A stretch of DNA of 12,834 nt from Burkholderiaceae bacterium (GTDB lineage Bacteria; Pseudomonadota; Gammaproteobacteria; Burkholderiales; Burkholderiaceae_F): assembly GCA_013696665.1 (NCBI GenBank), contig JACCYC010000165.1, positions 1 through 12,834 of the forward strand. The letters are read 5' to 3'. Positions within the stretch are counted from its first letter, which is position 1, and every line of letters starts with the position of its first letter. A program made the translations under genes and the position numbers. Under the pieces are notes generated by a model that worked only from the letters and a program-made list of their open reading frames with translations, made no database searches and had not been told where the DNA came from. This document shows positions 7,601 through 12,834 of the stretch, one piece after another.

Positions 7601-8800
7601 ATGTATTTGCTTGAATTTCTAGACGGTGGTTTGCTGCAATTGAGCTGGTGGCAGCTGATACTGGCGGCGCTCGTGTTAACGCACGTGACGATTGCCGGCG
7701 TCACGATTTTTCTGCACCGAAGCCAGACGCATCGTGCGCTCGATCTGCACCCCGCTGTGGCCATGTTTTTCCGAGTCTGGCTTTGGCTTACCACGGGAAT
7801 GGTGACCAAGGAATGGGTAGCGATCCACCGCAAGCACCACGCCAAGTGTGAAACCGGTGAAGATCCACACAGCCCGCAGACTCGCGGTATTAAGGCGGTT
7901 CTGTGGACCGGCTCCGAGCTTTACATGGAAGAGGCGAAGAACGCTGACACCCTTGTGCGATACGGCCACGGAACACCCGATGACTGGATAGAGCGCAACG
8001 TGTTTTCGCGTTTCAGCTGGCAGGGCGTGGGCATCATGGTCGGTATTGATCTGATGCTGTTCGGAGTTGCAGGCCTTGCGATCTGGGGCGTGCAAATGCT
8101 TTGGATTCCGTTCCATGCGGCGGGTGTCATCAACGGTATTGGCCACTGGTGGGGCTATCGGAATTACGACTCACCCGATGCGAGCAATAACATTGTCCCG
8201 TGGGGCATCTGGATTGGCGGCGAAGAGCTGCACAACAACCATCACACCTACCCAACCTCAGCTAAGTTCTCCAGTAAGTGGCACGAGTTCGACATTGGCT
8301 GGGTTTATATCTGCACACTTCAGGCGCTCGGGCTTGCGACGGTGTTGCGGGTTGCGCCAAAGGCGACCGTTGCCGAGCCAAAGCGCGCGATCGATCTTGA
8401 AACTTTGCATGCAGTCATTGCGAATCGCTATGACCTGCTCGCCAAATACGCTCGCTCGCTGAAGGCCGCGCACCGCGACGAGCTGCGAAGGTTGCCGCTG
8501 TCAGCCGATGAGCATGCACGTTTCGCTGGCCTGCGTCGGGTCCTGCGCAAGGGTGACGTGTCGCAGTTGAAGGTGGCGGAGCAGCACTTGCTTTCGGATT
8601 TGATGAGGCGCAGCGGCGTGATGAAGACGCTGGTCGAAATGCGTACCGAGCTGCTGGCAACGTGGGAGCGTTCGTCGGCTTCGCGCGAACAGATGCTGAC
8701 GCATCTGCAGGACTGGATCCACCGTGCGGAAGCCAGCGGAATCCATGCCCTGCAGGACGCTGCGCTTAGGATTCGCAGTTATCGATTGGTGGCTGCGTAA
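7601..8800 (+). CDS. Membrane fatty-acid (acyl-lipid/acyl-CoA) delta-9 desaturase
   Basis: Di-iron inner-membrane desaturase that introduces a cis double bond into saturated acyl chains using oxygen. The 399-residue protein has the three histidine boxes: HRSQTH (39-44), HRKHH (76-80) and HNNHH (211-215), plus His182 in GHWWGYRNY (181-189). Hydrophobic helices flank the boxes (about 15-38, 52-68, 142-178). Length and sequence resemble Pseudomonas aeruginosa DesA and DesB (KHHAKCET, PDDWIERNV, GGEELHNNHHTYP), and like them it has a C-terminal helical tail of about 140 residues, here with WIHRAEASGIHALQD (372-386). DesA acts on phospholipids and DesB on acyl-CoA; I cannot tell which activity this one has. 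A clear ribosome site (7591-7597) supports the start. It is followed by a strong terminator shared with convergent rpmG. It could adjust membrane fluidity, for example in the cold. Confidence 0.93.
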   Translation: MYLLEFLDGGLLQLSWWQLILAALVLTHVTIAGVTIFLHRSQTHRALDLHPAVAMFFRVWLWLTTGMVTKEWVAIHRKHHAKCETGEDPHSPQTRGIKAVLWTGSELYMEEAKNADTLVRYGHGTPDDWIERNVFSRFSWQGVGIMVGIDLMLFGVAGLAIWGVQMLWIPFHAAGVINGIGHWWGYRNYDSPDASNNIVPWGIWIGGEELHNNHHTYPTSAKFSSKWHEFDIGWVYICTLQALGLATVLRVAPKATVAEPKRAIDLETLHAVIANRYDLLAKYARSLKAAHRDELRRLPLSADEHARFAGLRRVLRKGDVSQLKVAEQHLLSDLMRRSGVMKTLVEMRTELLATWERSSASREQMLTHLQDWIHRAEASGIHALQDAALRIRSYRLVAA

Positions 8801-8838
8801 TCACTGTCGGCTAATTCGCTCCAGACAAGAAACAGCAG

Positions 8839-8873
8839 ACAACAAAAAGCCCGCGTTGCGGGCTTTTTGTTGT
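8839..8873. terminator. Bidirectional intrinsic terminator between desaturase and rpmG
   Basis: A perfect 16-bp stem (8839-8854 with 8858-8873) closed by the three bases GTT. The core is GCCCGC/GCGGGC, flanked by an A5 run on the left and a T5 run on the right, so a U-tract follows the GC core on either strand. It sits 38 bp after the desaturase stop and 19 bp after the rpmG stop (minus strand). Its symmetry and its place between convergent genes support use in both directions. Confidence 0.92.
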
Positions 8874-8892
8874 TTGTGCGTTCGGGCGCCAA

Positions 8893-9060
8893 CTACTTGA
8901 GCTTGATTTCCTTGTATGCGACGTGTTTGCGCGCAACCGGGTCGAACTTGCTAAATTGGAGCTTGTCGGGCGTTGTCTTCTTGTTCTTCGTTGTTGTGTA
9001 GAAGTGTCCGGTACCCGCCGTGGACTCCAGCTTGATTTTTTCGCGAGCGCCTTTTGCCAT
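8893..9060 (-). CDS. rpmG: 50S ribosomal protein L33
   Basis: A 55-residue protein of the large ribosomal subunit. Its sequence, with AREKIKLESTAGTGHFYTTT (5-24), TKNKKTTPDKL (24-34) and FDPVARKHVAYKE (39-51), is nearly collinear with E. coli L33. It has no cysteine, so it is the zinc-free form usual in beta- and gammaproteobacteria. A ribosome site (AGGGAA on the minus strand) precedes the ATG. It lies 19 bp downstream of rpmB and should share its transcript, which ends at the hairpin at 8839-8873. Confidence 0.98.
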   Translation of the reverse strand: MAKGAREKIKLESTAGTGHFYTTTKNKKTTPDKLQFSKFDPVARKHVAYKEIKLK

Positions 9061-9079
9061 GGTGCTGGTTCCCTGTCTG

Positions 9080-9313
9080 CTAGATCTCGCCGCGGGCGCG
9101 CAAATCCGCCAGCACAGGCTCGATACCCAGTTTATCGATCGTCCGCAGCGCGGCGTTGGTCACGCGCAGGCGCACCCACCGGTTTTCGCCTTCAATCCAA
9201 AAGCGCCGGTACTGCAGATTGGGCATGAAGCGACGCTTGGTGCGATTGTTGGCATGAGAAACGTTGTTGCCGACCATCGGGCGTTTGCCGGTTACCTGAC
9301 ATACGCGTGCCAT
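9080..9313 (-). CDS. rpmB: 50S ribosomal protein L28
   Basis: A 77-residue large-subunit protein starting MARVCQVTGKRPMVGNNVSH, with ANNRTKRRFMPNLQ (21-34) and LRVTNAALRTIDKLG (49-63), all characteristic of L28. The start is set by the family N-terminus and a strong ribosome site, AAGGAG (plus-strand 9319-9324), 5 bases upstream. An upstream extension of the open frame to 9385 has no family similarity. First gene of the rpmB-rpmG pair, a conserved order in proteobacteria. Confidence 0.98.
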   Translation of the reverse strand: MARVCQVTGKRPMVGNNVSHANNRTKRRFMPNLQYRRFWIEGENRWVRLRVTNAALRTIDKLGIEPVLADLRARGEI

Positions 9314-9355
9314 CTGAACTCCTTGTGCGGTTCGCCAAATTTTGTGAAGCGGCGC

Positions 9356-9384
9356 AGTATAAGGGTTTGCGGCGCCTCGATCCA
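9356..9384 (-). promoter_or_regulatory. Candidate rpmB-rpmG promoter
   Basis: On the minus strand TATACT (9356-9361) is a good -10 hexamer, and TGGATC (9379-9384), 17 bp upstream, is a weak -35 that keeps three of six consensus bases. It lies in the 78-bp gap between the radC stop and the rpmB start and would give a leader of about 36 bases containing the rpmB ribosome site. The call rests on position and hexamer match only. Confidence 0.45.
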
Positions 9385-9391
9385 CACCGAA

Positions 9392-10066
9392 TCACAGTAA
9401 TCCGCGTTCGGCGAACGAAACCGTGCCTGAACCCGCAACGATTAGGTGATCGAGCAGTTTGACGTCGACCAGTAACAGCGCCTGCTTAAGTGTCGAGGTC
9501 AGCATTTCGTCTGCTCGGCTCGGCTCGGCAATTCCGGATGGATGGTTGTGGGCAAAAATTACCGCAGCAGCGTTGTACTTGAGCGCGCGCTTGACGACTT
9601 CGCGCGGGTAAACACTGGTCTGCGTCAACGTTCCGCGAAACAACTCTTCGGTGCTGATCAATTTGTTTTGCGCATCCAAATACAGCGCGAAGAAGACCTC
9701 ATGCTCAAGCTTCGCAAGCGTCAACCGCAGATAGTCACGCACTTTACCGGGTGACGAAAGGACGGTATCGCGCTGCACGTCTTCGCGCAGTGCACGCCGT
9801 GCCAACTCGAGAACTGCCTGAAGTTGCGTGTACTTCGCCGGACCAAAGCCGCTGATTTCGGATAGCGACGCTTCGTCAGCGGCAAACAATCCGTTCAGTC
9901 CGTCAAAGCGCGCCAGCGCCTCTCGTCCAAGGTCGATTGCCGAGCGCCCCGGTGTGCCGGTGCGGAGAAAGATAGCGAGCAGTTCAGCGTCGGTCAGCGC
10001 CGCCGCCCCGTGCGCCAGCAGGCGCTCGCGCGGCCGCTCACCCTCGGGCCAATGCTTGATCGCCAT
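9392..10066 (-). CDS. radC: RadC-family JAB/MPN-domain protein
   Basis: A 224-residue RadC/UPF0758 protein. The N-terminal part has a helix-hairpin-helix-like segment (ISGFGPAKYTQLQAVLELA, 71-89). The C-terminal part is a JAB1/MPN metalloprotease-like domain, with a glutamate near 121-123 (LEHEVFF), SVYPREVVKRAL (151-162) and the metal motif HNHPSG...SRAD (His173, His175, Asp186). The role is unresolved: the original repair phenotype assigned to E. coli radC was traced to another gene, and the family is often linked to DNA processing. The start, MAIKHWPEGERPRERLL, matches the family; a GAGG site lies 7 bp upstream. Longer in-frame starts run into ispH on the opposite strand and were rejected. 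It diverges from ispH and lies upstream of rpmB-rpmG. Confidence 0.94.
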   Translation of the reverse strand: MAIKHWPEGERPRERLLAHGAAALTDAELLAIFLRTGTPGRSAIDLGREALARFDGLNGLFAADEASLSEISGFGPAKYTQLQAVLELARRALREDVQRDTVLSSPGKVRDYLRLTLAKLEHEVFFALYLDAQNKLISTEELFRGTLTQTSVYPREVVKRALKYNAAAVIFAHNHPSGIAEPSRADEMLTSTLKQALLLVDVKLLDHLIVAGSGTVSFAERGLL

Positions 10067-10094
10067 GTGTCGACCTCGACTAAACTCGTTTCCT
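10056..10094 (+). promoter_or_regulatory. Candidate ispH promoter overlapping radC start
   Basis: TTGATC (10056-10061) and TAAACT (10081-10086) each match four of six consensus bases of a sigma-70 promoter, but the 19-bp spacer is long. The -35 would lie inside the first codons of radC. Transcription would begin close to the ATG at 10095, so the message would be leaderless, or have about 55 bases of leader if translation starts at 10149. No ribosome site precedes either ATG. Confidence 0.3.
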
Positions 10095-11081
10095 ATGAAA
10101 GTCACCGATCGTAGCGATGCGGGCGCCCCAGCGCCAGATCCGCAGCCGATGGAGGTTTTGCTTGCACAACCGCGTGGCTTTTGCGCCGGCGTTGATCGTG
10201 CGATCGAAATTGTCCAGCGAGCGCTGGCGGTGCACGGCGCGCCGATCTTTGTCCGGCACGAGATTGTGCACAACACATTTGTGGTTCAGGATCTGCGCGG
10301 CAAAGGCGCGGTATTTGTCGAGGGCCTCGATCAGGTGCCTGCTGGTGGCATCGTCGTGTTCTCGGCGCATGGCGTATCGAAGACCGTGCGAATCGAGGCG
10401 CAGCAGCGAGGCTTGCGCGTGTTCGACGCGACATGCCCGCTGGTGACGAAGGTACACGTGGAAGTCGCAAAGCTTCGTGCTTCGGGTCGCGAGATCGTGA
10501 TGATTGGCCACCAGGGTCACCCGGAAGTTGAGGGAACAATGGGCCAGAGCGACGGCGGCATGCATCTGGTCGAAAGCATCGAGGATGTCGAACGATTGCA
10601 GGTCCGTGCGCCCGATCGGCTGGCCTATGTCACCCAAACGACGTTGTCGCTGGACGATGCGGCTGCGATCATTGCGGCACTGAAGCGGCGATTTCCTGAT
10701 ATTGCCGAGCCGAAGAAGGCAGACATCTGCTATGCCACGCAGAACCGACAGGACGCTGTCAAGTTTATGGCACCGCAGGTTGATGTCGTCATTGTGGTAG
10801 GTAGCGAAAACAGCTCGAATTCAAACCGGTTGCGTGAAGTTGCGCAACGATTTGGCGTCCCCGCCTACCTCGTTGATAGTGCCGAGAATCTCGATCCCGA
10901 GTGGTTGCGCGGGCGGCAACGGGTTGGTGTCACCGCGGGCGCGTCAGCTCCAGAACTCCTGGTGAGTGCGTTGATAGAACGGTTAGAAGCGCTGGGTGCG
11001 CGCTCGGTACGGCCGCTCGATGGCGTGCAGGAAAAGGTTGTGTTTCCGCTTCCGAAGGGGTTGAATCAGGCAGTGGCGTGA
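10095..11081 (+). CDS. ispH: 4-hydroxy-3-methylbut-2-enyl diphosphate reductase (LytB)
   Basis: Iron-sulfur enzyme for the last step of the MEP isoprenoid pathway, reducing HMBPP to IPP and DMAPP. The three cluster cysteines are Cys30 (PRGFCAGVD), Cys114 (DATCPLVTKVH) and Cys212 (DICYATQNRQ). Substrate residues matching E. coli His41, His74, His124 and Glu126 are His59, His92, His142 and Glu144. The ATG at 10095 gives 328 residues with an 18-residue extension before MEVLLAQPRGF; the ATG at 10149 would give 310 residues and align exactly with the E. coli start. Neither has a ribosome site. I give the longer form because short extensions are frequent in betaproteobacteria; the choice is uncertain. 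The next gene begins 27 bp downstream. Confidence 0.96.
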   Translation: MKVTDRSDAGAPAPDPQPMEVLLAQPRGFCAGVDRAIEIVQRALAVHGAPIFVRHEIVHNTFVVQDLRGKGAVFVEGLDQVPAGGIVVFSAHGVSKTVRIEAQQRGLRVFDATCPLVTKVHVEVAKLRASGREIVMIGHQGHPEVEGTMGQSDGGMHLVESIEDVERLQVRAPDRLAYVTQTTLSLDDAAAIIAALKRRFPDIAEPKKADICYATQNRQDAVKFMAPQVDVVIVVGSENSSNSNRLREVAQRFGVPAYLVDSAENLDPEWLRGRQRVGVTAGASAPELLVSALIERLEALGARSVRPLDGVQEKVVFPLPKGLNQAVA

Positions 11082-11108
11082 CGAAACAGAAAAAATTGGG
11101 AGACATCG

Positions 11109-11702
11109 ATGATGAACAGAACCTGCAGAGTGGCGACGCTCGGACTCGCAGCGTTGTTGAGTACATTGACGCTGTCAGTCGGCGCCCAACCTGTCGAAGT
11201 GGAGGGACAGAAGTTTGAGCCGACAGTTGAAATCGGCGGCCAGACGCTTAATTTGAACGGCGTTGGATTGCGCCGGCGCGCGATTTTCAAGGTCTATGTC
11301 GCGGGGCTGTACGTGCCGCAGAAGAGCAGCAGCGCAACTGCGCTTATAGGAGATAGAGGCCCCCGTCGCGTCGCGCTTCGAATGCTGCGCGACGTCGAAG
11401 CCGATAGCTTCATCGATTCGTTCAAAGACGGATTGAAGAACAATCTCAGTGAATCGCAACTCACCGCACTGCAACCGCAGGTTGAATCACTGACGGCAAC
11501 CCTGAAGTCCATCGGCGAGGCAAAAAAGGGCGACGCGGTGAATTTCGATTACACCCCTGACGCGGGAACCCGCATCAGCGTCAACGGGCAGCCTCGCGGC
11601 CAACCCATTCCCGGCGCCGATTTCTTTTCCGCAATGCTGCGCATTTGGCTTGGCGAGAAACCGGCCGACGAGTCTTTGAAGAAAGGCATGCTGGGCGCTT
11701 GA
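11109..11702 (+). CDS. Secreted chalcone isomerase-like domain protein
   Basis: A 197-residue exported protein. It begins with a typical Sec signal peptide (positive MMNRTCR, hydrophobic core 8-24, probable cleavage after VGA at 24-26). The mature part shows the pattern of the bacterial chalcone isomerase-like family (Pfam Chalcone_3 type): VEIGGQTLNLNGVGLRRR (40-57), KVYVAGLYVP (61-70), VALRMLRDVEADSFIDSF (88-105) and a C-terminal PIPGADFFSAMLRIWLG (167-182). Related folds bind fatty acids or are non-catalytic; true flavonoid isomerase activity is unlikely here, and no specific function can be given. A ribosome site (TGGGAGA, 11097-11103) precedes the ATG at 11109; a second ATG follows directly at 11112. 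It is 27 bp after ispH and shares one base with ogt (TGATG), so the three may form an operon. Confidence 0.85.
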   Translation: MMNRTCRVATLGLAALLSTLTLSVGAQPVEVEGQKFEPTVEIGGQTLNLNGVGLRRRAIFKVYVAGLYVPQKSSSATALIGDRGPRRVALRMLRDVEADSFIDSFKDGLKNNLSESQLTALQPQVESLTATLKSIGEAKKGDAVNFDYTPDAGTRISVNGQPRGQPIPGADFFSAMLRIWLGEKPADESLKKGMLGA

Positions 11703-12226
11703 TGTTGCTGACCGAGGGTGCCTCGCGCGGCGAGCGGCGCAGCGCCGAACGGTTCGATGCCGTCGTACGTTTGCCGTTTGGTTGCGTTGGCGTGCGCACG
11801 CGCGGCAACTTCGTGCAGGCGATTTCGTTTTTACCCGATGACGCTGAATGTATTCAACCGGCGACTCTGCTGGCCGGACGCGTGGTCGATCAGCTGCTGG
11901 CCTATTGCGATGACAGCTTGCGATCGATCGACCTGCCTCTTGCAATAGAAGGAACTCCGTTTCAAACGCGCGTCTGGAGTGAGATCGCCCGCATTTCGTC
12001 GGGCACTACCCGCTCATATGGCGAAATCGCGCTCCGCTTGAACAGCGCGGCGCGTGCGGTCGGCCAGGCGTGCGGAGATAACCGTTTGCCGCTTGCGATT
12101 CCATGCCATCGGGTGGTCGCGGCGTCGGGCGTCGGCGGCTTCGCGCACCATCGGGGTGGTGCATACGAGCGCATCAAGCGCTGGCTGCTGATGCACGAGG
12201 CGCGCTACGCGTTGCCTTTGACGTGA
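11702..12226 (+). CDS. ogt: Methylated-DNA-[protein]-cysteine S-methyltransferase
   Basis: Suicide DNA-repair protein that moves the alkyl group from O6-alkylguanine onto its own cysteine. The 174-residue protein has FQTRVWSEIARISSGTTRSY (87-106), the helix-turn-helix arginine finger in ARAVG (117-121), Asn127, and the active-site IPCHRVV (133-139) with Cys135 and His136, then Glu166 in LLMHE. All catalytic residues are present. The loop after the active site (GGFAHHRGGAYE, 145-156) is longer than the GGG-type loop of E. coli Ogt; I believe this is usual in betaproteobacteria. The ATG overlaps the previous stop (TGATG), so translation is probably coupled. It lacks an Ada-type regulatory N-terminal domain. 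The neighbour xerD is a known partner in betaproteobacterial gene order. Confidence 0.94.
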   Translation: MLLTEGASRGERRSAERFDAVVRLPFGCVGVRTRGNFVQAISFLPDDAECIQPATLLAGRVVDQLLAYCDDSLRSIDLPLAIEGTPFQTRVWSEIARISSGTTRSYGEIALRLNSAARAVGQACGDNRLPLAIPCHRVVAASGVGGFAHHRGGAYERIKRWLLMHEARYALPLT

Positions 12227-12260
12227 GCTTCATCCAGCTGCTCGCGCGGCGGCGGTGATC

Positions 12261-12834
12261 ATGTCGGGCCGATCCTCGAGTCGGTTGTCGCGACCCACGC
12301 TCCAGGGTGCGTCAACACAGAAATGTGGAAGCGCGCTGATCGATACGTTTGCCGATGCCGTCTGGCTCGAGGATGGGCTGGCACGCAACACGCTCACGGC
12401 CTATCGACAAGACTTAATGGGTCTTTCTGATTGGCTAAATAAGCGCGGCAAGGACCTCGCGTCGGCGGGCGAAGACGATCTCGCGCAGTATTTCGCAGAC
12501 AAGCATCCGACAACGCTCGCAGCGACTTCCAATCGCCGGCTTGCCGTTCTCAGGCGCTTCTATCGCTGGGCGATTCGTGATGGACATGTTGTCATCGATC
12601 CAACGGTTCGGCTCAAAGGCGCACGGCAGCCGCCGCGCTTCCCAAAATCGCTGTCCGAAGAACAGGTCGACGCGCTGCTGCGCGCGCCGGACATCACCAC
12701 CGCCCTTGGGCTGCGCGATCGCGCGATGCTTGAATTGCTATATGCGACGGGGCTACGTGTTTCGGAACTGGTCGGGATGACGGTGACGCAGTTGTCATTA
12801 TCCGAAGGGTTGGTGCGCGTGGTCGGTAAGGGGG
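12261..12834 (+). CDS. xerD: Tyrosine recombinase XerD, N-terminal part
   Basis: The gene runs off the right edge; 191 codons are visible. XerD with XerC resolves chromosome dimers at dif under FtsK control. The core-binding domain (about 24-120) contains WLEDGLARNTLTAYRQDL (35-52) and LAATSNRRLAVLRRFYRWA (86-104). The catalytic domain starts PKSLSEEQVDALLRAP (128-143) and includes RDRAMLELLYATGLRVSELV (152-171), with the first catalytic arginine at 166, and VVGKG (187-191), with the catalytic lysine at 190. The spacing between these two residues equals that in E. coli XerD. The remaining catalytic residues and the tyrosine lie outside. The ATG gives a tail of about 20 residues beyond the E. 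coli start; a GTG two codons upstream is also possible. The ribosome site is weak (GGCGG). It lies 34 bp after ogt. Confidence 0.93.
   Translation, partial: MSGRSSSRLSRPTLQGASTQKCGSALIDTFADAVWLEDGLARNTLTAYRQDLMGLSDWLNKRGKDLASAGEDDLAQYFADKHPTTLAATSNRRLAVLRRFYRWAIRDGHVVIDPTVRLKGARQPPRFPKSLSEEQVDALLRAPDITTALGLRDRAMLELLYATGLRVSELVGMTVTQLSLSEGLVRVVGKG

Noticed and set aside
9828..10094. Upstream extension of the ispH reading frame across radC
   Set aside because: The extra 89 residues are antisense to conserved RadC sequence and do not resemble any IspH N-terminus.
1..12834. Mobile element, CRISPR array, defence or biosynthetic cluster
   Set aside because: Every recognisable gene is a core housekeeping or conserved accessory gene in familiar order. 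No transposase, regular repeat spacing, att-like repeats or composition shift was seen; xerD is the chromosomal dimer-resolution recombinase rather than a phage or integron integrase, judging from its sequence and its ogt neighbour.

Overview
The window looks like ordinary core chromosome of a betaproteobacterium, most likely in or near Burkholderiales. This is judged from protein sequence (IleRS, RibF, the Pseudomonas DesA/DesB-type desaturase, zinc-free L33) and from neighbourhoods such as ribF-ileS-lspA, purN-RNA methyltransferase, rpmB-rpmG-radC and ogt-xerD. Base composition is evenly GC-rich by eye. I see no mobile element, CRISPR array, prophage gene, tRNA or rRNA. The genus cannot be fixed from this alone.

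Left part (1-3871, minus strand): ribF, ileS and the first codons of lspA form a tight operon for FMN/FAD synthesis, isoleucine tRNA charging and lipoprotein signal-peptide cleavage. A 118-bp divergent spacer (3872-3989) separates it from the next block. Middle part (3990-7463, plus strand): purN, an RsmB/NOP-type rRNA cytosine-C5 methyltransferase and an MscS-family channel are packed with a 4-bp overlap and a 4-bp gap. A 137-bp spacer leads to a membrane fatty-acid desaturase (7601-8800). That gene ends at a strong symmetrical hairpin terminator shared with the convergent rpmB-rpmG ribosomal protein operon.

Right part: radC (minus) and ispH (plus) diverge with only 28 bp between their likely start codons. 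ispH is followed by a secreted chalcone-isomerase-like protein, an O6-methylguanine-DNA methyltransferase (ogt) and the start of xerD, which runs off the window. The block is closely spaced and probably co-transcribed at least in part.

No gene-free stretch exceeds 140 bp. I did not find a new multi-gene system. The points most worth a second look are an altered class I signature in IleRS (HMGQ instead of HIGH), the unassigned target of the purN-linked methyltransferase, the function of the chalcone-isomerase-like protein, the C-terminal extension of the desaturase, and promoter-to-start geometries at purN and ispH that suggest leaderless mRNAs.
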